DNA of 54,189 nt from Dehalococcoidia bacterium. GTDB lineage: Bacteria > Chloroflexota > Dehalococcoidia > Dehalococcoidales > RBG-16-60-22. Numbering within the stretch: the first letter of the stretch is position 1; the number at the start of each line of letters is the position of its first letter. The position numbers and the translations under genes are program-made. Of this stretch, positions 7,671 through 16,819 are shown in pieces. The stretch spans positions 1 through 54,189 of the forward strand of contig DUFB01000068.1 of the NCBI GenBank assembly GCA_011192005.1, in the 5' to 3' direction. Under the pieces are notes generated by a model. The model made no database searches. It saw only the letters and a program-made list of their open reading frames with translations, and was not told the origin of the DNA.

Positions 7671-9407
7671 GTGAAAAAGGACTGGCGTGAACTCATAAGT
7701 CAACCCAAGTACGGCATTAAAGTAGAAAAAGATATATTCGTAACCGTGCGTGACGGCGTCCGCCTGGCGGTAAACGTCTACCGTCCGGATGCCAGGGGCA
7801 AGTTCCCGGCTCTATTCGCCATGGGGGGTTACGGTAAAGAATTGCAGGAGGTATTGATTCCGCCGCAGCCTCTTTATAAAAGCGCTGTCTGGGACGGCAA
7901 CATCGAGGCCGGAGATACACCCAACATAGTGCCCCGGGGTTACGTGCATGTCATCGCGGATGCCAGGGGCACCGGCGAATCCGAGGGCGAATATTACGGG
8001 ATGGCGACGCAGCAGGAAGGGAAAGACGGTGCCGACATCGTGGAGTGGATAGCGCAACAGCCCTGGTGCGACGGTAACGTGGGCATGATAGGATACTCGT
8101 ATTACGGAAACATGCAATTAAAAGTAGCTATCCAACAGCCACCCCATCTTAAATCTATATGTGTTTCCCACCTTTTTATTGACTTTTACCGCGATGGCGC
8201 CTATTCCGGAGGTGTCCTGAGATTATTCCTATATGGATTGTGGGACGGCCGCCACGGCACAAGCGGTTGCGCACCTAAAAACGCCGTATCGGTAATGATG
8301 AAAAATCTGCCTGAAGAAGAATTCGAGCGCCGACGTAACGAACTCCTGAACGACCCCGATATCCAGCACTACCCCAATATTTACCACCTGTTGAAATATC
8401 CCCAGAAAAATCCCCCCTTCTTCGATATAGTAATGAATCCGTTCGACGGACCTTTTTACCAAGATAAGTCTGTTTACCCTTACTTCGATAAGATTAAAGT
8501 CCCTACATTCGTAGTCGGAAAAATCGGAGGGGCTAAAGGTTACTGGGAAGCTTACGACAATATAGATACCGTTAAGAAACTCTTCGTCAAGCCCACCGGC
8601 CCCGAAGAGCGACCCTGGAGAGAGGATATAGAGACCATTCTACGGTGGCATGACCACTGGCTGAAGGGTAACGATACCGGTATCATGGATGAACCTCCTA
8701 TCAAGATGTGGGTCTCCGGAGTCAATAAGTACCGATACGAAAATAAATGGCCTTTAGAGGGGATTGAATATACCGATGTTTACCTCCGCCGCTGGGAAAA
8801 TCTTTCTTTCGAGCCCGAGCTTTATCAGCCGGAACCCGACTGCTTCCTGCAGCAACCGCTTCATCTTTCCAATAAGAGAGACTCGGTGAAGTACGTCAGT
8901 CCGACTCTACCGGCGGATCTGGAGGTAATAGGGCAGGGAGCCATAAACCTGTTCGCCTCCATTGACCAGGATGACACCAACTGGATAATCAAGCTGTCCG
9001 ACGTAATGCCGACCGGCGCCGAGCGACCGGTAGCCAGAGGAGGGCTGAAGGCATCGCATAAAGCCCTGGATAAAGCCAGGTCCAAGCCCTATGACCCGTA
9101 CCACCCGCATACCAGCGCCGAACCGATTAAACCGGGCGAGATAACTGAATACAATATCGGTCTGGGGCACATAGTAAACGTATTTAGAGCAGGACATAGA
9201 ATTAAGCTGGAGATAGAAAGTCTGGAATCGCCGCGAGACCCCGAGATGCAGATTCACTATCATCCGTCGCTGAACAGCTCCAAGACCACTCTCCATAAGA
9301 TTTACCGGAACAAGGAATACCGGTCGCATCTGATACTGCCGGTCCTTTCCGGTAAGGAGAATGTACTGGAAGTAATGAGCGACGATAATTTCCAGAGCAG
9401 TCTATAA
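7671..9407 (+). CDS. CocE/NonD-type alpha/beta hydrolase (peptidase S15 family)
   Basis: 578-residue serine hydrolase of the X-Pro dipeptidyl peptidase/cocaine esterase family. Members cleave acyl esters, amides or acyl-amino compounds. Visible marks are the N-terminal VTVRDGVRLAVNVYRP, the oxyanion-loop region DARGTGESEG (about 97-106), the nucleophile elbow GYSYYG with Ser143, and the C-terminal jelly-roll domain characteristic of the family (from about residue 340). There is no signal peptide, so it is cytoplasmic. The start is GTG after AAAGGAGC. It has its own promoter and is transcribed alone, between the TRAP/selenoprotein operon and the convergent SDR gene. The substrate is unknown. 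Confidence 0.88.
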   Translation: MKKDWRELISQPKYGIKVEKDIFVTVRDGVRLAVNVYRPDARGKFPALFAMGGYGKELQEVLIPPQPLYKSAVWDGNIEAGDTPNIVPRGYVHVIADARGTGESEGEYYGMATQQEGKDGADIVEWIAQQPWCDGNVGMIGYSYYGNMQLKVAIQQPPHLKSICVSHLFIDFYRDGAYSGGVLRLFLYGLWDGRHGTSGCAPKNAVSVMMKNLPEEEFERRRNELLNDPDIQHYPNIYHLLKYPQKNPPFFDIVMNPFDGPFYQDKSVYPYFDKIKVPTFVVGKIGGAKGYWEAYDNIDTVKKLFVKPTGPEERPWREDIETILRWHDHWLKGNDTGIMDEPPIKMWVSGVNKYRYENKWPLEGIEYTDVYLRRWENLSFEPELYQPEPDCFLQQPLHLSNKRDSVKYVSPTLPADLEVIGQGAINLFASIDQDDTNWIIKLSDVMPTGAERPVARGGLKASHKALDKARSKPYDPYHPHTSAEPIKPGEITEYNIGLGHIVNVFRAGHRIKLEIESLESPRDPEMQIHYHPSLNSSKTTLHKIYRNKEYRSHLILPVLSGKENVLEVMSDDNFQSSL

Positions 9408-9452
9408 TAAAAGCACTCGAAGATAACTAATAGACTAACAATAGCATATTAC

Positions 9453-10211
9453 TTAATGTAAATATTCGCCTGCGTTGACAGCCAGCGTCTGGCCGGTAAT
9501 CATCCTGGCTTCGTCCGAGGCGAGAAAGACCACGGCGGCGGCGATGTCCTCCGGCTGGACGGCTTTCTTGATGAGCTGCCGGCCCGTCTGGTCGCCGCCT
9601 CCTCCGGAGTGCAGAGCCTGCATTGCCTCGGTATTGACCACGCCGGGCGCCACGGCATTTACGTTGATATTGAACTCGCCGAGAGCGGTCGCCAGGCCGC
9701 GGGTCATCGTCATCACACCACCCTTGGAAGTACTGTAGTGCAGGAAGTGAGTCGAGCCGTTGAAGCCAGCCGTCGAGGCGATATTCACAATGCTGCCCTG
9801 GCCCTGTTTCTTCATATAGGACATCACAGCCTTGCAGCAGTTAAAGGTGCCCTTGATATTTACCTCAAGATACCTGTCCCAGTCCTTGGCCACCATCTCT
9901 TCCACCGGTTTAATAAAATCGGGGATTTCAATACCACCGATAGCCCCGGCATTATTGACCAGAACATCTATCCTTCCGAATCGCTCGATGGTTTTTTGAG
10001 CCATCACGGCAACATCGTTTTCACTGGTAATATCGGTTTCTAGAGCAAGGACTTCTCCGTCGTTGGCCTCTATCTCTCTGGCAACCGGCTCGCATTCCAG
10101 GATATCGCAGACGGTCAATTTAGCCCCTTCCTGAGCGCAGCGCAAGGCAATAGCCCTGCCCAGACCGCGGGCACTCCCCGTAACGATACAAACCTTGTTT
10201 TCCAGTCTCAT
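9453..10211 (-). CDS. short-chain dehydrogenase/reductase (SDR)
   Basis: 252-residue classical SDR that oxidises or reduces an alcohol/ketone pair with NAD(P). The cofactor motif TGSARGLG is at residues 11-18 and the NNAGA motif is present (VLVNNAGAIGG). The catalytic Tyr-Lys pair is in YSTSKGG, preceded by a Ser in the IAST stretch. The C-terminal VNAVAPGVVNT is typical. It lies 26 bp downstream of the AthL-like molybdenum enzyme and is almost certainly co-transcribed, so it may handle a hydroxylated or alcohol intermediate of that pathway. Confidence 0.92.
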   Translation of the reverse strand: MRLENKVCIVTGSARGLGRAIALRCAQEGAKLTVCDILECEPVAREIEANDGEVLALETDITSENDVAVMAQKTIERFGRIDVLVNNAGAIGGIEIPDFIKPVEEMVAKDWDRYLEVNIKGTFNCCKAVMSYMKKQGQGSIVNIASTAGFNGSTHFLHYSTSKGGVMTMTRGLATALGEFNINVNAVAPGVVNTEAMQALHSGGGGDQTGRQLIKKAVQPEDIAAAVVFLASDEARMITGQTLAVNAGEYLH

Positions 10212-10237
10212 TTTTCCACCCCCCTCTCCGAGATTTG

Positions 10238-12871
10238 TTACACTACCCAGGCATTAAAGCGTAGCCCGGAAGCAGGGTCGTATTCTCTTTCAAAGGCGGC
10301 AGGATATCGCTCTCGCCATTCTTCCATCTGAGCCATAGATACTTTCTCGACTTCGACCAGATAGCCGCTGGTAGCCATGCCGGCAGAATTTTTGGACGTT
10401 ATACCCTCCGGCGAGATGAGGTTGATGGCACCGCCTCTGTCCAGCTCTCCCGGAATAATAAAGTCGACCCTGGCCCCGTGGTCGATATAAGCTACACCGG
10501 GCATCAGGCGCTCGGTGACGTAAGCACCTGCAAGGACAGTACCTCTCTCGTTGTATATCTTTACTATATCGCCATTCCTGATACCCCGCTCAGCGGCGGT
10601 CTTGGGATTGAGCCATAGGGGCTCGTACATGTAACCGTCCCAACCCCTGACCTTGCCCGTCGGGGTCTCCCGCGTCCATGAGATATCGTCGCACTGGGCA
10701 TGCACCCGCCACCGGCCGTGGTTGGACATCAACAGAAGCGGGTACTTTTTGGCCCTTTCGCTGGAAAGCCTCTCATCATGCGTAGGGCCTTTTTCAACCC
10801 ATTTTGGCACCGGGGGCCTTTCTTCATCATCCGGGAAGTGCTCGGCTAATCTCGCCGAGTATAACTCAAGCTTGCCGGAAGGCGTAGGCAGGGGATACTT
10901 GTCAGGGTCTTTATAAAACTGGCTCATGCCGGGCGGGTCTTTCTCCCAATCAGGAGCCGTGGGATAGACGTAATACTGCTTTTCGTTGAAGTCTTCCCAG
11001 CTGATAACCTCTTCCAATCCAAGACCCTCATAGACATATTTAATTAAGTCCTCCACAGTACGCCCAGCGGTAATTTCCTCGTATTTGCCCAGCTTTTTAG
11101 CTACTTCGAGCATTATCTCGTAATCGCTCTTGGACTCGCCAATGGGTTTAATAGCTTGTTTTTGCAACAATACGTTCTCGAACTGCACGCCCTGCATTGT
11201 GTTGGGCATGATATCGTCGACCTCGAAATGGGTATTGGCCGGCAGGACGATATCGGCGGTAAGGCAATCGTTCTCCATCCAAGGGTGCTGGACGATAATA
11301 CATTCTATCTCGGGGCTCCTGAGCTCTTCAATCACCTTATTACCATAATTCCAGCAGGTAGGCCGGCAGGGCGTATCGGACCATATCATGTGTATTTCAG
11401 AACCGCCTTCTTCCTTGGGAGCGGGGAAATTGTACTGCACGAACTGGTCTTCTACCTGTGCGGCTGCCGAACTCGTACCGTACCAAGAGACGGGGGGATT
11501 TTGCAGGATAGAGTGCATGAGGACCTTGGGGAAATGCTGTTTCTGGTAGGCCAGGGCATGGGCGGCGAAGGAGCGCAGTATCGGGTCGGCGTACACCTCC
11601 TCGGTGCTCTTCCCGCCCAGGGATAAAGTAGCGTTTTTCGGCTTTACTGCCCGAGGCATCGAGGGGTTTACCCAGTACGGATTGCACTGGTGAACGCCCG
11701 GTGCGCCGAGTCCCTGCATCGCCAGTAGAATACATTCCAGGCGGGCAGGTTCGGTAGAGTACGGGCCCCTGATATAAGAGCCTCCGTAACCATGCGCAAT
11801 CGTCGTTACGTTGGCAGCAAACTCACGCGCCAGCGCTTTAATCGTCCATACCGGCACGCCGCACTTGGGCGACGCCCACTCGGGCGTCTTGGGCACGCCG
11901 TCTTCTTTGCCCGTAACATAGGCCTCTACCTCATCGAAGCCAACGGTGTGGGTAGCGATATATTCCTTATCGTAGGTGCCTTCTCTTATCCAGGTGTAAA
12001 TTATCGCCAGCTGCAGGGCGGCATCGGTGTTGGGCAATACCGGGACCCACTTATCGGCATGGACAGCGGCGCCGTAGTTAAGCTCGGGGCAGATATACAC
12101 CTGTTTGATACCAGCATCCCGCCAGAAATAGCTCAGGCGACTGGGAAACTGCCCACAGAATCCCCACGCCGACGTCTCCGGGTCGAAGCCCCAGCACAGT
12201 ATCAGCTCGCTGTTTTCGGAAACATCCTTAATGATGTTGGCTGCCGGGGCCATCATGCCCTGGTAGCCGGTCCCCCAGACATGCATCGAGCCCCAGTACC
12301 AGCCTTCCCAGCTGTCCGCATTCCTTATCTGCTGGGTAAAGCCCCCCATTTTACCCATGAGAGTCGACGGGGAGCCATGAGATGGATGCACTGTCTTGGA
12401 CTCGCCATGGCCTTCGGTCTGCGTACAGATCGCCAGCGGCCCGTATTTCGCCTGAATCCTCTTTATCTCGTGGGCGATGATATCAGTAGCCTCGTCCCAG
12501 GAGATTCTCTTATACTTGCTGATACCCCTGTTTTGAGTATTTCTCTCACCGTTGGGGTCCCAGTCAACCCTTTTCAGGGGATATTTTATCCGGTTGGGCG
12601 AATAAGCCCTCTTTTTATAGGCAATATTGAAAGGGGGAGGCAACGACTTCATATTCGGTTCCAGGTTGGCGCCGTTCCGCTCGATTTTCCAGGGATTCAG
12701 TTCTTCTTTTTGGTATTTCCAGTCATAGTGAAGCGGTCTAACCCGGACAATTCTCCCGTTCTTAACATCGCACACACCCTCGGCACCACCGCCCATGATA
12801 CCCATGAGACTCAGTGTCCTGACGAAAGTCTCCTCTTTACCTTCGGCGATAATCCTGTTTTCATCCGACAT
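10238..12871 (-). CDS. molybdopterin oxidoreductase resembling the transhydroxylase (pyrogallol hydroxytransferase) large subunit
   Basis: 877-residue bis-MGD enzyme of the DMSO reductase superfamily. The N-terminus lacks the CxxCxxxC Fe-S motif of most relatives, as does the 875-residue transhydroxylase subunit AthL. From memory AthL shares the stretches RISWDEATDI, DSWEGW-WG-MH-WG, and ARGI-NGD-Y--RG. Asp186-Ser187 and His155 fall where AthL has its Asp/Ser (metal ligand) and catalytic His, offset by a constant 11-12 residues. There is no Tat signal, so it is cytoplasmic. AthL needs the Fe-S subunit AthS, and no such gene is near. Its neighbours are an SDR and an MFS carrier. Oxygen-atom transfer on an aromatic or polyol is plausible; the substrate is unproven. 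Confidence 0.85.
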   Translation of the reverse strand: MSDENRIIAEGKEETFVRTLSLMGIMGGGAEGVCDVKNGRIVRVRPLHYDWKYQKEELNPWKIERNGANLEPNMKSLPPPFNIAYKKRAYSPNRIKYPLKRVDWDPNGERNTQNRGISKYKRISWDEATDIIAHEIKRIQAKYGPLAICTQTEGHGESKTVHPSHGSPSTLMGKMGGFTQQIRNADSWEGWYWGSMHVWGTGYQGMMAPAANIIKDVSENSELILCWGFDPETSAWGFCGQFPSRLSYFWRDAGIKQVYICPELNYGAAVHADKWVPVLPNTDAALQLAIIYTWIREGTYDKEYIATHTVGFDEVEAYVTGKEDGVPKTPEWASPKCGVPVWTIKALAREFAANVTTIAHGYGGSYIRGPYSTEPARLECILLAMQGLGAPGVHQCNPYWVNPSMPRAVKPKNATLSLGGKSTEEVYADPILRSFAAHALAYQKQHFPKVLMHSILQNPPVSWYGTSSAAAQVEDQFVQYNFPAPKEEGGSEIHMIWSDTPCRPTCWNYGNKVIEELRSPEIECIIVQHPWMENDCLTADIVLPANTHFEVDDIMPNTMQGVQFENVLLQKQAIKPIGESKSDYEIMLEVAKKLGKYEEITAGRTVEDLIKYVYEGLGLEEVISWEDFNEKQYYVYPTAPDWEKDPPGMSQFYKDPDKYPLPTPSGKLELYSARLAEHFPDDEERPPVPKWVEKGPTHDERLSSERAKKYPLLLMSNHGRWRVHAQCDDISWTRETPTGKVRGWDGYMYEPLWLNPKTAAERGIRNGDIVKIYNERGTVLAGAYVTERLMPGVAYIDHGARVDFIIPGELDRGGAINLISPEGITSKNSAGMATSGYLVEVEKVSMAQMEEWRERYPAAFEREYDPASGLRFNAWVV

Positions 12872-13000
12872 GACAAAATACTCCTGTAAGATTTATCTTA
12901 TACTTAATTCCAGTGATATTATTAATTCATACCGGTTTATCATATGAAATATGCCAATTTGGTGACCATAATCTAACATATTCAACAAGTTTTTAGAAAT

Positions 13001-14236
13001 CTATCCCATCGGGCGGGAAATGGTTTCTTCCGTTCTATAATGTGTTTCTTTTACCATAAGGAGCAGGGGCAATGCCACGACCGACAGGATTGCCCAGAAG
13101 AAAATGGGCAGGTCATCGTTGAAGTGGGTAAGGCTGTTGCCAATCGGGGGCGAGATGGTAGCCCCCAGCATCCCCAGGGTAGCTGTCAGACCGATTGCCG
13201 TCCCGCCGTAAGTTCCGCTAACACCCTTGATTTCGAAAATCATGGTATTAGCCAGAGCCGCAACACCAGACCGTAATACCCCGCCAGCAATAAGGACTAT
13301 CCAGACTCCGGTAGGATTGACGAGAGGGACCAGTCCCAGGCTCAATGCCAGGACGAGGACAGCGAATGTAATTACTATCTTTCGGGAGCCTATTCTGTCC
13401 GAAATCAATACCATGGGAATTACGCCGAGAATCCCGATGCCACTGAAAGCAGTCATGGCGCCATCCGCCAGCTCCGGTTCCCAGCCGATGTTACGGAGAT
13501 ATAGCGGCAGGTACCCTCCGAAGCCCAGATTGGCACCCCAGTAGGTCAGTAGAAGAGCGCCTATAAGCCACACATCTTTGATACGCATGACCCTAGCCAA
13601 CGTACTGCGGAACGCCTCTCTGGTGATTGGTGCAGTCTCGGTGTCCTGCCCTTCGGGTTCGCGTCCCGTGAACCACCAGAGCAACCCCAGCAGCACCGGA
13701 GGCGCACCGAAGAAAAACAGCACGTTCCGCCAGCTACCCAGTAACGGTGAAAGAAGCGTGGCACTGGACAGGGTCGCCAGCACGGCGCCGATAGACCAGG
13801 CCACATTCAACATACCGTTAGCCAGGCCCAGACGCTTATCGGCAAACCACACCGCGGTAACCTTGGGTACGATACTCGGCGTAACCGCCGCCATCAGGCC
13901 GAAAAGGAACATGAAAGCCGCCATGCTGAGGAAATCCACCGAAAATCCCCTTAGCGCTGCGAAGATACCTGCCAGTATACAGACTATCGTTAACATACGC
14001 TTTACCCCGAACCTGTCGGCAAGAAGACCGCCCGGTAGACCCAGGAATACTCCGGCCAGGGGGTCCATGCCCCAGATAGTACCGATAGCCACCATGCTCA
14101 AGCCCAGTTCGGCGGAGATTTCCGGGAAAAGCACGGGCATGCAGAGTCGGGCTGAGCCGGCGATGGAGCCGTATGTACCCATAGCCAGGAGAAGGATATA
14201 CCATCGGTAATAAGAACCGCTTCGCATGGATTTCAT
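13001..14236 (-). CDS. major facilitator superfamily transporter
   Basis: 411-residue secondary carrier with about twelve hydrophobic segments. MFS motif A is in the loop after TM2 (GGLLADRFGVKRM), and a second copy is in the C-terminal half (LISDRIGSRKI). It heads a minus-strand group with the AthL-like enzyme (129 bp downstream) and the SDR, so it probably imports the substrate or exports the product of that pathway. The direction of transport and the solute cannot be read from the sequence. Confidence 0.9.
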   Translation of the reverse strand: MKSMRSGSYYRWYILLLAMGTYGSIAGSARLCMPVLFPEISAELGLSMVAIGTIWGMDPLAGVFLGLPGGLLADRFGVKRMLTIVCILAGIFAALRGFSVDFLSMAAFMFLFGLMAAVTPSIVPKVTAVWFADKRLGLANGMLNVAWSIGAVLATLSSATLLSPLLGSWRNVLFFFGAPPVLLGLLWWFTGREPEGQDTETAPITREAFRSTLARVMRIKDVWLIGALLLTYWGANLGFGGYLPLYLRNIGWEPELADGAMTAFSGIGILGVIPMVLISDRIGSRKIVITFAVLVLALSLGLVPLVNPTGVWIVLIAGGVLRSGVAALANTMIFEIKGVSGTYGGTAIGLTATLGMLGATISPPIGNSLTHFNDDLPIFFWAILSVVALPLLLMVKETHYRTEETISRPMG

Positions 14237-14378
14237 AGTTAATATCCTGACGGAATAGCCCCGGAAGTAAATTCCGGGTACCCAATAATCCTACCACCTT
14301 TATCAATCCCGATGCCAGTTTGTAACGTTGAGATATCTATCTAGGGAATTCGATGGAAAAAAAGAAGTATTGAAAATA

Positions 14379-14387
14379 TGCTATAAT
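14379..14387 (+). promoter_or_regulatory. extended -10 promoter of the VOC-AOR-molybdoenzyme operon
   Basis: TGCTATAAT, a TGN-extended consensus -10. There is no good -35 at 17 bp, which the extended motif can replace. The inferred leader is about 75 nt to ATG 14470. Confidence 0.55.
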
Positions 14388-14469
14388 GACTCTAAATTTC
14401 ACTACCGGATTTATTATCAGCAGTATTTATATCACATACAATCACGACTTTTTAAATAGGAGGTAATCA

Positions 14470-14931
14470 ATGCCAAATAAATGGGAATTTTCTCACGCAG
14501 CTCTGGTAGTCAGGGACATAGATAAAGCCGCTAAGTACTTAGAGGCCCTTAATGCGGGCCCATTCCCGCCTTTTCTGGGGGGCTCGGGGATGTCATTCAG
14601 CGGAAAAACGGTCCGGGGCGAATCGTCCGACTACGATATGGACCTGAGAATCGGCCGCGGTGATATCGGTGGGTTGAAGATGGAGATAATACAGCCCCTC
14701 AAGGGGAACTCAATATACAGTGAGTTCCTGGAAGAAAAAGGCGAAGGCCTGCACCACCTCGCTTTCATGGTTGATGACGTCGATGCGGAAATAGCGGAGC
14801 TTAAGAAAAAGGGGCTCAGGGTAATCCAGACCGGAGCCATGCCGAACACCAAATGGGCTTACCTGGAAGGCGAGGAATCGGGCGGCATGATAATAGAGTT
14901 ATGCCAGAGGCCGAAAGGACAGGCTCACTAA
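14470..14931 (+). CDS. VOC-superfamily protein, methylmalonyl-CoA epimerase-like
   Basis: 153-residue metalloprotein with two beta-alpha-beta-beta-beta modules. The likely metal ligands are His9 region (FSHAALVV), a Glu in KMEIIQP, the His in GEGLHHLAF and the Glu in MIIELCQ. The segments EGLHHLAFMVDDVD and IIEL match methylmalonyl-CoA epimerase more than glyoxalase I, although many VOC proteins of this size are uncharacterised. AGGAGG lies directly upstream. It lies 23 bp before the AOR gene. Racemisation of an acyl-CoA or an aldehyde adduct is a reasonable guess only. Confidence 0.8.
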   Translation: MPNKWEFSHAALVVRDIDKAAKYLEALNAGPFPPFLGGSGMSFSGKTVRGESSDYDMDLRIGRGDIGGLKMEIIQPLKGNSIYSEFLEEKGEGLHHLAFMVDDVDAEIAELKKKGLRVIQTGAMPNTKWAYLEGEESGGMIIELCQRPKGQAH

Positions 14932-14954
14932 AACAAACAGAAGCGGGTATTAAA

Positions 14955-16793
14955 ATGCTAAAAGGTTATAACGGGAAAATCCTGCGTCTTGATTTATCCA
15001 CCGGGAGTATAGATTACGAATCCATCGATGAAGATATCGCCAGGAAATACATCGGCGGCGTCGGCCTGGCGGCGAAAATCCTCTGGGACGAAACAACCGT
15101 CGATACGGCGCCCCTTTCGCCCGAAAACGAACTGGTATTCATGGCAGGCCCGGTCACGGGCAGCGCGCTACCGAAGAGCAGCCGGTATATCGTGGCGGGA
15201 ATATCCCCGGCAACCGGCATCTGGGGTCAGGCACATTCCGGTGGTTACTTCGCCGATGAGCTGAGGCATGCCAGCCTCGACGGCATAGTGGTCAGGGGAC
15301 AATCGAGCAAGCCGGTGTATCTCTGGATTAAGGACGGCAAAGTGGAATTACGTGACGCCGCGCATGTCTGGGGCAAGGATACCTGGGAAGTATCCGATAT
15401 GCTACAGAAGGAGACCGATGCTAAAGCCAGTGTCGCCTGCATCGGGGTGGCGGGAGAAAAGCTGGTAAAAATCGCCGGGATAATGAACGACGGCAAGCAG
15501 GGAAGAGCCGCGGCCCGGTGCGGTCTGGGGGCTCTGATGGGGTCGAAGAAGCTGAAAGCTATCGCCATAAGGGGAACGCTGCCTCTCAGCTTTTACGATG
15601 AAGAAAAATTTAAAGAAAGTACGGATAAGATTCTTGCTTTTTGCCGCAACCGGAAGCTGGAAGAGAGAATCGCCGGCGACAGCCACGTGTTCAGGAGCTT
15701 CTTCGAGTTCGGCCGCGTGCCGGTAAAAAACTGGTCGGAAGGCTCCTTCGAGGAAGGATACGTTTACACGGATGCCATGCGGGACGCCGTACCCCTGCAT
15801 TGCGCCCGCTGTCCTAACAGCTGTCTGGAGTCGTACAAGCTTAAAAGCGGCGAGCGGCACATGGTATGGGAAGCCTGGGGTCCCCTGGGAACCAACTGCC
15901 TGATAGCCGATGCCGAGGTGATGCAGCAGGCGTACACCCTCTGCAACAAATACGGCCTGGACACGATATCAGCGGGGGCCGTCATCGCTTTCGCCATGGA
16001 ATGCTACGAGAATGGATTGATTACGAAAGAGGATACCGACGGCATCGACCTGGTGTGGGGCAATCAACTAGCAACGATGGAGATGTTAAAGAAAATAGGC
16101 GAGAGGGAAGGACTCGGGGAGTTGCTGGGTGAGGGTGTGAAAACAGCGGCGGAGCGTATCGGAGGGGATGCTTACAAATATGCCATGCACGTCAAGGGGC
16201 TGGAGTTCCCCGCTCATGAGCCCAGAGCGCTGGCAAGCCACGCCCTGGGATACGCCACCGGCAGTATCGGGGCGGCGCACATGGAGACCGCTGGAGCCGA
16301 CCACCTGGAAAACTGCATGGAACTCGATGACCCCCGGACCTCTCCGGAACTGGGTTTCCCGGTGGCTTTACAACGGTTCGAGACCGAAGGCAAAGGCAGG
16401 CTGGTGGCGGTAACGCAGGACTTAAGCTGCATGATGGACTCGCTGACGGTCTGCCTGTTCCTAGGCATGGGCCCGGGGATACAACCGTCGCATTACGTGG
16501 CAGTCCTGAACAGTGCTACCGGGTGGGACATGAACCTGAAAGACTTCTTAAAGACAGGAGAGCGCATCCATAACATGAAACGCATGTTCAGCGTGAAGCG
16601 CGGCATCAGCCGCAGGGACGATACGCTGCCGGCGAGAGTTCTCACCGACAGACTTACCTCCGGAGGTACCAGAGGTAATATTTTCGACATGGACGTAATG
16701 CTGGACGAATACTACTCCTACAGGGGATGGAATGAAGACGGTATCCCGACCCGGGCGAAACTGGTTGAGCTGGGGCTGGAAGAGTGCCTTTAA
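14955..16793 (+). CDS. aldehyde:ferredoxin oxidoreductase family tungsten enzyme
   Basis: 612-residue AOR-family enzyme that oxidises an aldehyde to an acid with ferredoxin through a tungstopterin and a [4Fe-4S] cluster. The N-terminus GYNGKILRLDLSTG and GGVGLAAKIL are family signatures. The cluster ligands CxxCxxxC are C283, C286 and C290, with a later Cys in the CLFLGMGPG region. The frame is open upstream to 14853 but would overlap the VOC gene; ATG 14955 matches the family N-terminus. It lies between VOC and a second molybdopterin enzyme in one operon. The subfamily is not the classical archaeal AOR, and the substrate is unknown. Confidence 0.9.
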   Translation: MLKGYNGKILRLDLSTGSIDYESIDEDIARKYIGGVGLAAKILWDETTVDTAPLSPENELVFMAGPVTGSALPKSSRYIVAGISPATGIWGQAHSGGYFADELRHASLDGIVVRGQSSKPVYLWIKDGKVELRDAAHVWGKDTWEVSDMLQKETDAKASVACIGVAGEKLVKIAGIMNDGKQGRAAARCGLGALMGSKKLKAIAIRGTLPLSFYDEEKFKESTDKILAFCRNRKLEERIAGDSHVFRSFFEFGRVPVKNWSEGSFEEGYVYTDAMRDAVPLHCARCPNSCLESYKLKSGERHMVWEAWGPLGTNCLIADAEVMQQAYTLCNKYGLDTISAGAVIAFAMECYENGLITKEDTDGIDLVWGNQLATMEMLKKIGEREGLGELLGEGVKTAAERIGGDAYKYAMHVKGLEFPAHEPRALASHALGYATGSIGAAHMETAGADHLENCMELDDPRTSPELGFPVALQRFETEGKGRLVAVTQDLSCMMDSLTVCLFLGMGPGIQPSHYVAVLNSATGWDMNLKDFLKTGERIHNMKRMFSVKRGISRRDDTLPARVLTDRLTSGGTRGNIFDMDVMLDEYYSYRGWNEDGIPTRAKLVELGLEECL

Positions 16794-16819
16794 AAATACA
16801 CGATCGATTGGAGACCGAT

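Noticed and set aside
11792-12889. 365-codon open frame on the plus strand
   Set aside because: It is antisense to the AthL-like molybdoenzyme, has no ribosome site and no recognisable domain, and is typical of antisense frames in GC-rich codons.
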